A DNA stretch of 64,000 nt from Actinomycetes bacterium (GTDB lineage Bacteria; Actinomycetota; Acidimicrobiia; Acidimicrobiales; JAMCPL01), in NCBI GenBank assembly GCA_021846515.1, contig JAJZWU010000010.1, forward strand, positions 1 through 64,000, given 5' to 3'. Of this stretch, positions 1 to 8,124 are shown piece by piece. Position 1 is the first letter of the stretch. Every line of letters starts with the position of its first letter. The notes beneath the pieces were generated by a model. It did not search any database, was not told where the DNA came from, and saw only the letters and a program-made list of their open reading frames with translations. The translations under genes were made by a program, and so were the position numbers.

Positions 1-48
1 TTATCTATCAAGACAACCATTTACATAGTCTGAGCTGCACTTATTGAG

Positions 49-122
<74 letters not shown>

Positions 123-548
123 AATGTTATCCACTTTAGTTGCAATGCAACATATATCATATTGCAAACTATTGCCTGCTGTAAGTAGCACTATCGGGAA
201 TGCCCGGGCAGTTGAGCTACCTACAGCCTGTAAGCATACCAAGCAATACCGCCTACCGGGGTAGTTGACGACATAATTTATTTTAGCACATTCCTGTGTG
301 GTATCCCGTCAAGGTTGCCAATTCTTAAGGCTGCCAATTCATATTTATCCAGGAGCGATCTTTCATCGTTATGTCCAACATTATTTATTTTATACCTACC
401 GAGAACGAAGCCTGAGGAATATGTTCGGCATTTTGTTCACTATGCCGATAACAATAATAATGAGCTATAACAGATTATATAATGTCCGGCTATGTAGTCG
501 GCCAGCCATGTTCCCGGCATTGAATTTTAGCTGTGCAGGTTTTGGAAG
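123..548. other. Intergenic stretch without recognised gene
   Basis: About 425 bases between the tRNA and the LRV-repeat gene. The open frames here are short, have no recognisable protein signature and no convincing ribosome site. A TATAAT-like hexamer sits near 478-483 but no matching -35 element was seen. I find nothing else to call. Confidence 0.5.
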
Positions 549-1790
549 GTGTCAAAGTACGGTGAGTGCATGAGTACCCGTATGGCTGCTGGGATAAACC
601 ATGAATATGATCGATTGGATATTCTTATAAGGATGTCTGTGGACAGGGATCCAAGACAGCGAGCAAGAGCAGCCTCGCATAACGATGCCACTCCGTGTAT
701 GCTGGCAATTCTGGCTACTGATAAAGTCGCTAGTGTACGTAGATCAGTTGGAGCCAATCCCGTCGCTCCAGAATTTGTATTGGATCATCTGTCCAGGGAT
801 AGCGATGCACCGACGAGGATCGCGGTGGTGAGTAATACAAACACAGGTAGGTCTGCATTGTTGCGGCTGTCTGAAGATGCTGATCCCCATGTGAGAGCAG
901 GGGTGGCGTCAAATTCTAATGTTATGGAAAGCGTGTTAATTAAGTTAGCCAGAGACAAGGACCCAATAGTCCGTATGGCGGCAGCCGAGAATGGTTTACT
1001 TCCTTACAGTGTTTTGCAGGACATGGTTAAAGATGTTTCTGGTCTGGTCAGGTCGGCCATCGCTGCCAGCCAGCGCATTGATAGTACCACTATAGGCTTT
1101 ATGACTGGAGATGAGAGTGTCAAGGTACGCCAATCCGTAGCGAGTAATCCGAATATTCTAGAAGGTGATCTGAAGAAGTTGGCATATGATGATTCAGAGT
1201 TGGTACGCCGTTCTGTGGCATCGAATCCATCTGCAGGAATCGATATTCTGAAAGAACTTGCCGGTGACCCTGATGTCTCTGTCAGAATTGCTGTTTCGAG
1301 GAATCCGTCTGCTACAGAAAAAATAATCAAGATCGTGGCAAATTATCAGGCTGGTAGGTACAGCGTACACATAGCATCAAGTCCAGCGACTGAGCCAGAT
1401 ATCCTGTTTGGCTTGGCATCTGTTACCAATTGGGTGATACGCCAGGCTATTGCGCTAAATAGAGCGACGCCAAAAAAAGCATTGGAGCTGCTTGCCTATG
1501 ATGCTGATTGGAGGGTCCGTAGAGGAGTAGCGCAGAATAGGTCGGCGCCTCCTGATGCATTGAGGGTGCTCGCTCACGACCCGTATGATGAGATAAAGCA
1601 GGCGGTGGCAGACAATCCTTCCAGTCCCAATGATGCAGTGCAAGAGGCGCTTAAGGGCAAGGGGGCTGGTAGGCATGAATTGGCCTCATCCAAGCGACCA
1701 AATAGGAGCGATGGAGGAAGAACCACCGGCGGTAGTAGAGCTTCACTTGCAAGTGCAGGCAGGGCAGTACTAAGGCTGATAAAAGGTTGA
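549..1790 (+). CDS. LRV/HEAT-like repeat protein
   Basis: A 413-residue protein made almost entirely of about 12-13 tandem helical repeats of roughly 23-26 residues. The pattern is VR-x2-V-A-x-N-P then a hydrophobic helix ending in LA-x-D; residues such as VRRSVASNPS recur. This matches the leucine-rich repeat variant (LRV) type of alpha-solenoid, related to HEAT repeats, which usually serves as a protein-binding scaffold. The N-terminal Fe-S cysteine cluster of some LRV proteins is absent. There is no signal peptide or membrane segment, so it is probably cytoplasmic. The last 40 residues are basic and Ser/Gly-rich. The start could be the GTG at 549 or the ATG at 570, which has GGTGAG just upstream. 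The partner cannot be told from context. Confidence 0.8.
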   Translation: MSKYGECMSTRMAAGINHEYDRLDILIRMSVDRDPRQRARAASHNDATPCMLAILATDKVASVRRSVGANPVAPEFVLDHLSRDSDAPTRIAVVSNTNTGRSALLRLSEDADPHVRAGVASNSNVMESVLIKLARDKDPIVRMAAAENGLLPYSVLQDMVKDVSGLVRSAIAASQRIDSTTIGFMTGDESVKVRQSVASNPNILEGDLKKLAYDDSELVRRSVASNPSAGIDILKELAGDPDVSVRIAVSRNPSATEKIIKIVANYQAGRYSVHIASSPATEPDILFGLASVTNWVIRQAIALNRATPKKALELLAYDADWRVRRGVAQNRSAPPDALRVLAHDPYDEIKQAVADNPSSPNDAVQEALKGKGAGRHELASSKRPNRSDGGRTTGGSRASLASAGRAVLRLIKG

Positions 1791-1815
1791 CTTTTAGATG
1801 GGGGTATGTTAAGAT
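1787..1815 (+). promoter_or_regulatory. Sigma70-like promoter TTGACT-17-TAAGAT
   Basis: TTGACT at 1787-1792 and TAAGAT at 1810-1815 are separated by 17 bases. The -35 box overlaps the stop codon of the preceding gene. Transcription would start near 1822 and give a 5' leader of about 50 bases for the secreted protein gene at 1874. Confidence 0.65.
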
Positions 1816-1829
1816 CATTATAGGCAGAG

Positions 1830-1856
1830 CGATCTCTCTCTGGTAGCGGGAGATCG
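1830..1856 (+). promoter_or_regulatory. 5'-leader hairpin before the secreted protein gene
   Basis: CGATCTC at 1830-1836 pairs with GAGATCG at 1850-1856. A T-G and a C-G pair continue the stem inward around a 9-base loop. It lies in the predicted untranslated leader just upstream of the AGGAGG ribosome site, so it could stabilise the mRNA or affect translation. There is no poly-T tract, so it is not a terminator. Confidence 0.4.
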
Positions 1857-1873
1857 GATGAGGAGGTTAGGAC

Positions 1874-3442
1874 ATGAGTAGGTTAAAGGGATTGCTGGCT
1901 CGAAAGATAATTGCAGCCGTAGCTGGTATTGGGTTGGTCGCAGGTGGGAGCTTAGCCTATGGAGTACAGGCTGTCACCTCGGGTCAACCTGCCAGTTTCA
2001 CTATCCAAAGACAGTCATTGGGAGGTAAATCCAAGCCGATTGCAGCCAGCTCCAGTACCACGGTGAACTACCAGACCGCCAAGGTGGGTGGCGAGGTTCA
2101 TGCAACTGTAACCGGGTTGCCCAATTTAGCGGGCATGATGGGCGGCGGCGGTCCATTGGGTGGTCTTATGGGTGGTGACAGTTCGGCTGCGGCAAAGACG
2201 GCCAGTCCTCCAATCGCATCTTCTGTAATGAGTTTCGGGGCAAATGGTAGTGGGGCGGTAAATCTGTCAACCAACGAGGAGGAGGGGAGTATCCATATAG
2301 ACGGTTTTATTGGGTCAATGCTCGGTGGACCGGTGCAGGTGCGTGTAACGGGTAATACTGCTTATCTATCTGTGCCGGTACTTTCAATGTTCGATGGTGG
2401 CAAGCCATGGGTATCCATCTCGATACCACAGTCGTTACTTACAAAAATATCCCAGCCCCATAGTTTCTATTATACACAGCCGGGGGGCTGGCTTGATCTC
2501 CTGAAGCCGGTATCATCCAGCATCACAGATGTGGGAACTGCTACGGTGAATGGGCATAATACGACAATCTACAAAGCTACGATCAATGTAACTACAGTAG
2601 TGAACGATATTATGCAATACGTCAAGAGTGCAATCCCCATACCTTCAAAGATGCAATCCAAGGTGGGTACAGCAATTAAGGCGCTGGAGAGTGATCTGCA
2701 TGCCTCTGTCGATCTGTATGTGGGCGGCACTGGATTGGTCAGAAGGGTTACCGGAAGTCTGACTGGGACATTCCCGTCACTGGCATCGATCATGCAATCG
2801 GGATCAGGTAGTTCACCCCCTAACTCATCCAGCAAGCTGCACGGTACAGCATTGGGTAGCCGTGGGTCATTGCATGGATCCCCCACATTGTGCCCAGAGG
2901 CTAATGCTACTACCGCTACTCATTGTATAAAGTTGCCCAGACTACCACTTCCCAAGCTCCCTACAGCGCCGATTACAATAAATGTTGAAGGGGAGTTGAC
3001 CTTCTCGTCGTTCGGTACTCCAGTAAGTGTGACGGCTCCTTCTGCCGGTCAAACAGTCACTGCTTCCAGCCTGGTCTCTTCTATAATGAAGCTGTTCAAC
3101 TCCTTCAAGGGGATATTTGGCAATAGTGGAAAATCTGGTTCTGGCAGTTCTAGCGGCAGTGGAACCGGTTCTAGTAATTCTGGAGGAACTGGTATTTCTG
3201 GAGGTTTGGGTGGCATTTTCAATAACATCTGTAGTAACGGTGGTTCAGGCTCTTCTGGGAGTGGAGGCAGTGGCAGCATAGGCGGCCCACTTGGTGGCAT
3301 CTTGAACAGTATTTGCAGTGGCAGCTCTGGTTCTGGCAGTTCTAGCGGCAGTGGAACCGGAAACTCTGGAGGGATTGGCGGCTTGTTTGGTGGAGGCTCG
3401 ATATCTGGCAGTTCGGCATCCGGAAGAGTGAGCCGGGCATAG
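1874..3442 (+). CDS. Secreted protein with lipoprotein-like beta domain and Ser/Gly tail
   Basis: A 522-residue protein starting with a Sec signal peptide: basic MSRLKG..RK, then a hydrophobic stretch to about residue 30. There is no lipobox. The middle part (about 45-330) reads like the LppX/LprG-type beta domains of actinobacterial lipoproteins and resembles the lipoprotein at 46980-47876 in layout, including a DVGTATVNG stretch before a predicted strand-rich half. The C-terminal 120 residues are a Gly/Ser low-complexity tail in which an LGGI-x-N-x-IC unit occurs twice, giving two cysteines. Ribosome site GAGGAGG lies about 8 bases before the ATG. A cell-envelope location is inferred; the ligand is unknown. 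Confidence 0.7.
   Translation: MSRLKGLLARKIIAAVAGIGLVAGGSLAYGVQAVTSGQPASFTIQRQSLGGKSKPIAASSSTTVNYQTAKVGGEVHATVTGLPNLAGMMGGGGPLGGLMGGDSSAAAKTASPPIASSVMSFGANGSGAVNLSTNEEEGSIHIDGFIGSMLGGPVQVRVTGNTAYLSVPVLSMFDGGKPWVSISIPQSLLTKISQPHSFYYTQPGGWLDLLKPVSSSITDVGTATVNGHNTTIYKATINVTTVVNDIMQYVKSAIPIPSKMQSKVGTAIKALESDLHASVDLYVGGTGLVRRVTGSLTGTFPSLASIMQSGSGSSPPNSSSKLHGTALGSRGSLHGSPTLCPEANATTATHCIKLPRLPLPKLPTAPITINVEGELTFSSFGTPVSVTAPSAGQTVTASSLVSSIMKLFNSFKGIFGNSGKSGSGSSSGSGTGSSNSGGTGISGGLGGIFNNICSNGGSGSSGSGGSGSIGGPLGGILNSICSGSSGSGSSSGSGTGNSGGIGGLFGGGSISGSSASGRVSRA
3134..3360 (+). repeat. Perfect 35-bp direct repeat inside the Gly/Ser tail
   Basis: The 35 bases at 3134-3168 recur without change at 3326-3360, about 190 bp apart. 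Each copy encodes SGSGSSSGSGTG in the low-complexity tail. Exact nucleotide identity points to recent duplication or gene conversion, and the pair could support length variation by recombination. Confidence 0.85.
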
Positions 3443-3516
3443 CCACCCCAAGCAACATCTATAATTATAGCTATCATTTGCGTAATATTGTGTACCCATA
3501 GATAGTCTGCAGCTAA

Positions 3517-3522
3517 TAGAAT
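3517..3522 (+). promoter_or_regulatory. -10 box TAGAAT of a likely leaderless leuS transcript
   Basis: TAGAAT ends 6 bases before the leuS ATG and no Shine-Dalgarno sequence intervenes. Transcription would start at or next to the start codon. The -35 region is poor. A second option is TTGCGT-17-GATAGT at 3478-3506. Confidence 0.4.
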
Positions 3523-3528
3523 CTACGC

Positions 3529-6291
3529 ATGGCGCGCGTTTACGACGTTCAGAGCATAGAGAAAAAATGGCAGGAGATTTGGGCGGCTGAACACTCATAC
3601 GATATAGATTCCACTGACCCACGTCCTCCAAAGTATGTACTGTGTATGTACCCATATCCAAGCGGTAAGGCGCATCAAGGGCATATTCGTAACTATACGT
3701 TTGGAGATGTATTGGTGCGAAAGTATGTTATGCAGGGTTTTGGGGTGCTGTCACCGTTTGGTTTTGACTCCTTCGGTCTGCCAGCAGAGAATGCAGCCAT
3801 TAAAACCGGTGAGCATCCACGATCATTTACTGATGCTCGCATAGAGGAACTCAAGCAGAGCGTTATTTCACTTGGTGCGATGTATGACTGGAGGAGGGAG
3901 ATAAGAAGTCATGATCCTCAGTACATTAAGTGGAACCAGGTAATATTTTTGCGCTTGCTTCAAGCTGGGTTGGCCTATAGGGCAATGGCGCCTGTCAACT
4001 GGTGTCCTGGATGTCGCACCGTACTCGCCAACGAGCAGGTAGTCGATGGGCGTTGTGAGCGATCAGGTGACTTGGTGCAGCAGTTGGACCTGGAACAATG
4101 GTTCTTTCGTATTACAAAGTATGCCGACGAGCTCCTTGATTCGCTTGATCAGCTTGATTGGCCTGAGCGGGTCAAGATAATGCAGAGGAATTGGATAGGA
4201 CGTTCCTATGGAGCTGAGATTGACCTGCCGGTCGTGGGGGGAGAGAGTGAAGGTATTTCCTTGCGCGTGTTTACCACGCGACCAGATACCAGTTTTGGTA
4301 TGACCTTTGCAGCTATAGCGGCCGACCATCCTATGGTAGATATGCTTGCGAGTGAATCGCAAAAAGACAAAGTTGCTTTATTTTGCCACCGTATGAGTGA
4401 AGCAAGTGAATCTGCTGTATCTACAAGCAACGGAGATGAGGGAGCCATTGGCGGCGCTCAATCAAATAGCGATATATCGGGGGATGTAGATGGTGCTATA
4501 CCACGCGATATGGCATTAAGTGATGACATGACCCACATCGAGACAGAATTTATAGAGCGCGGTGTCTTTACGGGCAGTATGGTAGTAAATCCATTCAACG
4601 GTCAGCATATTCCTGTATACGTTGTCGACTATGTACTTATGGGCTATGGCACCGGTGCGATTATGGCAGTTCCCGCAGAAGACGAACGAGACTGGGAGTT
4701 TGCCAGATTATATGGATTACCTATTATCAGGACAACTCAGCCACCCGATGACTTTGGCGAAGGTGCCTGGACGGGCGATGGGGTAAAGATCAATTCATCT
4801 TTTCTGGATGGTCTTTCGATAGAAGAAGCCAAAGAGCGCTCTATCCAATGGTTGGAGGACAATGGCACAGGCAGGAGAAAGGTAAATTACCGCCTACGTG
4901 ATTGGCTTATCTCTCGCCAACGTTACTGGGGATGCCCCATACCTGTAATACGCTGCCATGATTGTGGGGTAGTCCCGGTAGATATAGACGATCTTCCGAT
5001 TCTTGCGCCAGATGACGTAGAGTTCTTGCCTACAGGTGAATCGCCGCTGGCTCGCAACGATAGTTTTGTAAATGTCAGTTGCCCAAAGTGTGGAGGTGCC
5101 GCAAAGCGAGAGACTGATACTATGGATACCTTTGTCGACTCATCCTGGTATTTCCTTCGTTTCTGTGACCCCTGGAATGACAGGCAGCCATTCGATCCGA
5201 ATGTTGCTGCTCATTTTATGCCGGTAGATCAATATATAGGCGGTATAGAGCATGCCATTTTGCATCTTCTGTATGCACGTTTTTTTACCAAAGCGTTGAT
5301 CGATGTGGGTTTGGCTCAGGGTATTGAACGCGAGCCCTTCTCCAAGCTATTTACTCAAGGTATGATACGTATGGGTGGTAGCAAGATGTCCAAATCAAAG
5401 GGCAACTTGATAGCACCTTCTAAATACTTTGAATCTTCCGGTGCAGATGCACTTCGCCTATTTCATTTATTTGTAGGTCCACCTACCGACGACTTTGATT
5501 GGACAGATCAGACAGAAGAGATCATTGAGGGGTGTGCAAGGTTTCTTGAGCGCGTCTGGAGACTGGCTACTATCAACTCCGGTCATAATAGGAGGAGCGC
5601 CATAGACACACTCAGTAGCTATGACGGAGCTAACCGTTCAGAATACACTGGGGATGGCGGAGATAGCAGTAAGGGTGAAGATAGCGGCAATAGAGCAGAC
5701 GGGAAAGACCACTACGAGCTTAGGGGCGTTGATACAAGCGACAGCAAGCTGAGCGAAGAGCTGAAGCACCTTATGCACAGAACCATAGCAAAAGTGAGCG
5801 ACGATCTTGACAGGTGGTCGTTCAATACAGCTGTTGCAGCCTGTATGGAGTTGGCAAATGGCATACACAGGTATCTCGCAAATACTACTGTTGATGCCGG
5901 TAACACTACCTACTTGAGCAAAGAGACGTGTGATATAGCACTACGTGACCAGGCTATAGATGCTCTACTCCTCTTGCTGGCTCCAATGGCACCTCACATA
6001 ACAGCAGAGCTATGGCAGCAAAGGTATGGAGAGGATGCCAGGATACATAAGATGCAGTGGCCGACCTACGATCCGGCAATGCTTAGAAGGCAATCCGAAA
6101 CAATGGTTGTACAGGTGAATGGGAAGTTGCGCGATAAGATAGATGTAGATCCGCAGCTGTCCGAGGAAGCAGCTACCGACTTGGCCTTGTCGTCGCCCAA
6201 GGTAGTGTCGACTATTGGTAATGCTGAAATTGTACGAGTAATAAGCAAACCGCCCAAATTGGTCAATATCGTTGTAAAAGTGGCCAGATAG
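3529..6291 (+). CDS. leuS: Leucine--tRNA ligase
   Basis: Class I leucyl-tRNA synthetase, charging tRNA-Leu in the cytoplasm; 920 residues, longer than many bacterial versions. The HIGH-type motif HQGH is in the N-terminal Rossmann half, the CP1 editing domain carries [14 protein letters not shown] near residues 380-390, WYFLRF is about residue 540, and the KMSKS loop KMSKSKGN is about residue 621. The anticodon-binding and C-terminal domains follow. Two unusual insertions are visible: an acidic Ser/Gly/Asp-rich stretch of about 35 residues (about 295-330) inside the editing domain, and one of about 60 residues (about 682-742) after the catalytic core. Both are hydrophilic and in frame. The ATG at 3529 begins the conserved [11 protein letters not shown] region. 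Confidence 0.98.
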   Translation: MARVYDVQSIEKKWQEIWAAEHSYDIDSTDPRPPKYVLCMYPYPSGKAHQGHIRNYTFGDVLVRKYVMQGFGVLSPFGFDSFGLPAENAAIKTGEHPRSFTDARIEELKQSVISLGAMYDWRREIRSHDPQYIKWNQVIFLRLLQAGLAYRAMAPVNWCPGCRTVLANEQVVDGRCERSGDLVQQLDLEQWFFRITKYADELLDSLDQLDWPERVKIMQRNWIGRSYGAEIDLPVVGGESEGISLRVFTTRPDTSFGMTFAAIAADHPMVDMLASESQKDKVALFCHRMSEASESAVSTSNGDEGAIGGAQSNSDISGDVDGAIPRDMALSDDMTHIETEFIERGVFTGSMVVNPFNGQHIPVYVVDYVLMGYGTGAIMAVPAEDERDWEFARLYGLPIIRTTQPPDDFGEGAWTGDGVKINSSFLDGLSIEEAKERSIQWLEDNGTGRRKVNYRLRDWLISRQRYWGCPIPVIRCHDCGVVPVDIDDLPILAPDDVEFLPTGESPLARNDSFVNVSCPKCGGAAKRETDTMDTFVDSSWYFLRFCDPWNDRQPFDPNVAAHFMPVDQYIGGIEHAILHLLYARFFTKALIDVGLAQGIEREPFSKLFTQGMIRMGGSKMSKSKGNLIAPSKYFESSGADALRLFHLFVGPPTDDFDWTDQTEEIIEGCARFLERVWRLATINSGHNRRSAIDTLSSYDGANRSEYTGDGGDSSKGEDSGNRADGKDHYELRGVDTSDSKLSEELKHLMHRTIAKVSDDLDRWSFNTAVAACMELANGIHRYLANTTVDAGNTTYLSKETCDIALRDQAIDALLLLLAPMAPHITAELWQQRYGEDARIHKMQWPTYDPAMLRRQSETMVVQVNGKLRDKIDVDPQLSEEAATDLALSSPKVVSTIGNAEIVRVISKPPKLVNIVVKVAR

Positions 6292-6359
6292 GGTAACGCT
6301 CAGTCTATCCTGATAAAACCGTGCCTAAGTTACTACCCAAGCTATATCAACTACGCAGT

Positions 6360-7385
6360 TTACTTCCCGGTCTTTTTGAAGCTATTCACGATGGAAGATA
6401 GTTGTTCTGGATCCATCTGATACATGGAGTACATGCTAAACCTGTCGATGACGTCTCCAAACCGCTCAGCTATCTTGCCTGGTAGCTCCTCCGGGTTGCA
6501 CCTTATGGAGAATGCGGCCAAAACGTCGTCGTCTATTAGTTCTGCCATTTGCACCCACTGACCCTGTTTGGATAGTCTATTCAATTCTGTCTGCAGGTCG
6601 CCCCAACCATGCATTTCCAGGACTGGCCGGTAGGCCGGCGTGGAGCCGTAAAAAGAGACTTGTGCCTTTACCAGAGCTATGGCGGACTCTATCTGCTGCT
6701 CGTTGTCGCCCGTTACGACAAACCCAGGATAGGCCACCTCTATATCTTTTCGTGTCTTGCCGACCTTGTCCAGCCCCTTCTCTAAAGCAGGTATGGTCAC
6801 TTCGCGTAAATATTTTTCTGTCGTGAAAGCATGTACCAACAGACCGTCAGCTACCTCTCCTGCTACTTCGGCCATGATTGGGCCAACGGCAGCCAGAAAT
6901 ACTTTTGGTGTTCCGTACTGATTTGGTCCCGGATTGAAAAACGGAGTCATCAGCGTGTGCCTATAGAAATCACCGCGGAAATTGAGCGGCTCACCCTCAT
7001 TCCACGACCTCCAGATTGCTCGCATAGCGAGAATGTACTCTCGCATCCTTGGCGCCGGATGAGACCAGGTCATAGAAAATCTCTTTTCTATGTGTGGCTT
7101 GATCTGTGAACCGAGCCCCAGGATGAACCTTCCACGTGAGATGTTATGAATGTCGTTCGACATCATGGCCGTGTTCATTGGATTACGGGCAAATGCTACG
7201 GCTATCCCTGTAGCAAGCTCCATCGTATGAGTATGCTCTGCCGCCAGTGCCAAGGTTAAGAAGGGGTCGTGACCGGTTTCGGGACACCAAGCCCCGTCGT
7301 ATCCAGCTTCCTCCAATCGTTTCGCCTGTTTCTCTACCTGACCTGCATCGCCGAAACCTATAGCTCCATCAATCTTCATAGACAT
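6360..7385 (-). CDS. LLM-class F420-dependent oxidoreductase
   Basis: A 341-residue member of the luciferase-like monooxygenase superfamily. Family features are the N-terminal strand followed by QAKRLEEAGYDGAWCPET, then LALAAEHT, GIAVAFARNP, the RGRFILGLGSQ segment of the TIM barrel, and WGDL in the C-terminal part. The sequence resembles the F420-dependent subgroup found in actinobacteria, whose substrates are mostly unknown, so the cofactor is inferred from family and host. It is cytoplasmic, with no signal peptide. It converges with leuS across a 68-bp gap. Two in-frame Met codons (MSM) make the start uncertain by two residues. Confidence 0.85.
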   Translation of the reverse strand: MSMKIDGAIGFGDAGQVEKQAKRLEEAGYDGAWCPETGHDPFLTLALAAEHTHTMELATGIAVAFARNPMNTAMMSNDIHNISRGRFILGLGSQIKPHIEKRFSMTWSHPAPRMREYILAMRAIWRSWNEGEPLNFRGDFYRHTLMTPFFNPGPNQYGTPKVFLAAVGPIMAEVAGEVADGLLVHAFTTEKYLREVTIPALEKGLDKVGKTRKDIEVAYPGFVVTGDNEQQIESAIALVKAQVSFYGSTPAYRPVLEMHGWGDLQTELNRLSKQGQWVQMAELIDDDVLAAFSIRCNPEELPGKIAERFGDVIDRFSMYSMYQMDPEQLSSIVNSFKKTGK

Positions 7386-7572
7386 TACTTTAGACTATTT
7401 GTAGGCACCTTCGCCAGTGTCCTCACACTTTATGTATTGTCGACTGTATTTGCTCCGGCGCCAATGTCGGTGCCGACGCGGGCGACTCATCGATATGAAC
7501 AACCTCATGACCATTGGCCTAGATGCCCCTTGTGCCAGATAAGCGCTTGTTGTACTGTTGTACCTATTCTGC

Positions 7573-7601
7573 TTGCATAGAGCTATAAAATATAACATAA
7601 T
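7573..7601 (+). promoter_or_regulatory. Leaderless promoter TTGCAT-17-CATAAT
   Basis: TTGCAT at 7573-7578 and CATAAT at 7596-7601 are 17 bases apart. The ATG at 7609 lies 7 bases beyond the -10 box with no ribosome site. This decides the start of the downstream gene in favour of 7609 and suggests a leaderless mRNA. Confidence 0.6.
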
Positions 7602-7608
7602 AAGTTAT

Positions 7609-8124
7609 ATGGAAGATTCGAATAACCGGGTGGTGGCCACTGAAGAAGAAAAATTGAAGGTTGCTCATTCGCTGTACTCAGCCTATCTCGCCGGCCAGAT
7701 CTCCGGTGAAGACTACCAAGAGAGGTATTCTTCTCTGATGGCTACAGTATATGTAGACGAGGCTCTCTCTTTTCTAAACGGTATAGTTACAGATTTACCC
7801 AGCGAGCAGCTAGCCACTGGTGTTGCGGGGAAACATTTGGCACCGCTATCTCCCGGCCAAGAGGGCAGGCAAGAGACCCAAGATATTCAAGGCAAGGAGA
7901 GGGAGCTTGATCCTGTAGACATTGCGTTACTTATGCGCCAAAGTTCACAGACCGGATCAAAGAACGACTATAGATGGATTACAGTGGCTGCAACCATAAT
8001 ATTTATTATCCTGCTACTCCTTTTGGGAATCATGCTTGTGTCGCGAACTCATCCAACCACTGGAGGAGCACCGAGCTTCGTTCCAGCAGCGCATCAAGTA
8101 GTGTTTATTAAACCCGTTCGGTGA
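7609..8124 (+). CDS. DUF1707/SHOCT-like membrane-anchored protein
   Basis: A 171-residue protein. Residues about 10-65 (KVAHSLYSAYLAGQISGEDYQER...) match the short helical DUF1707/SHOCT-like module common in actinobacterial small membrane proteins. A charged linker follows, then one transmembrane helix (about 126-147, WITVAATIIFII...) and a short tail. A cytoplasmic N-terminus with a single membrane anchor is the simplest topology. The ATG at 7609 is preferred to the upstream in-frame codon at 7558 because of the promoter spacing. The 3' end overlaps the convergent mannosidase gene by 17 bases. Function unknown. Confidence 0.75.
   Translation: MEDSNNRVVATEEEKLKVAHSLYSAYLAGQISGEDYQERYSSLMATVYVDEALSFLNGIVTDLPSEQLATGVAGKHLAPLSPGQEGRQETQDIQGKERELDPVDIALLMRQSSQTGSKNDYRWITVAATIIFIILLLLLGIMLVSRTHPTTGGAPSFVPAAHQVVFIKPVR

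Noticed and set aside
298-573. 91-residue open frame in the first intergenic region
   Set aside because: No family-like sequence, no ribosome site, and unusual composition; it also runs into the LRV gene in another frame.
3049-3661. Proline- and glutamate-rich minus-strand frames opposite the Gly/Ser tail
   Set aside because: Mirror translations of the repetitive Ser/Gly coding strand.
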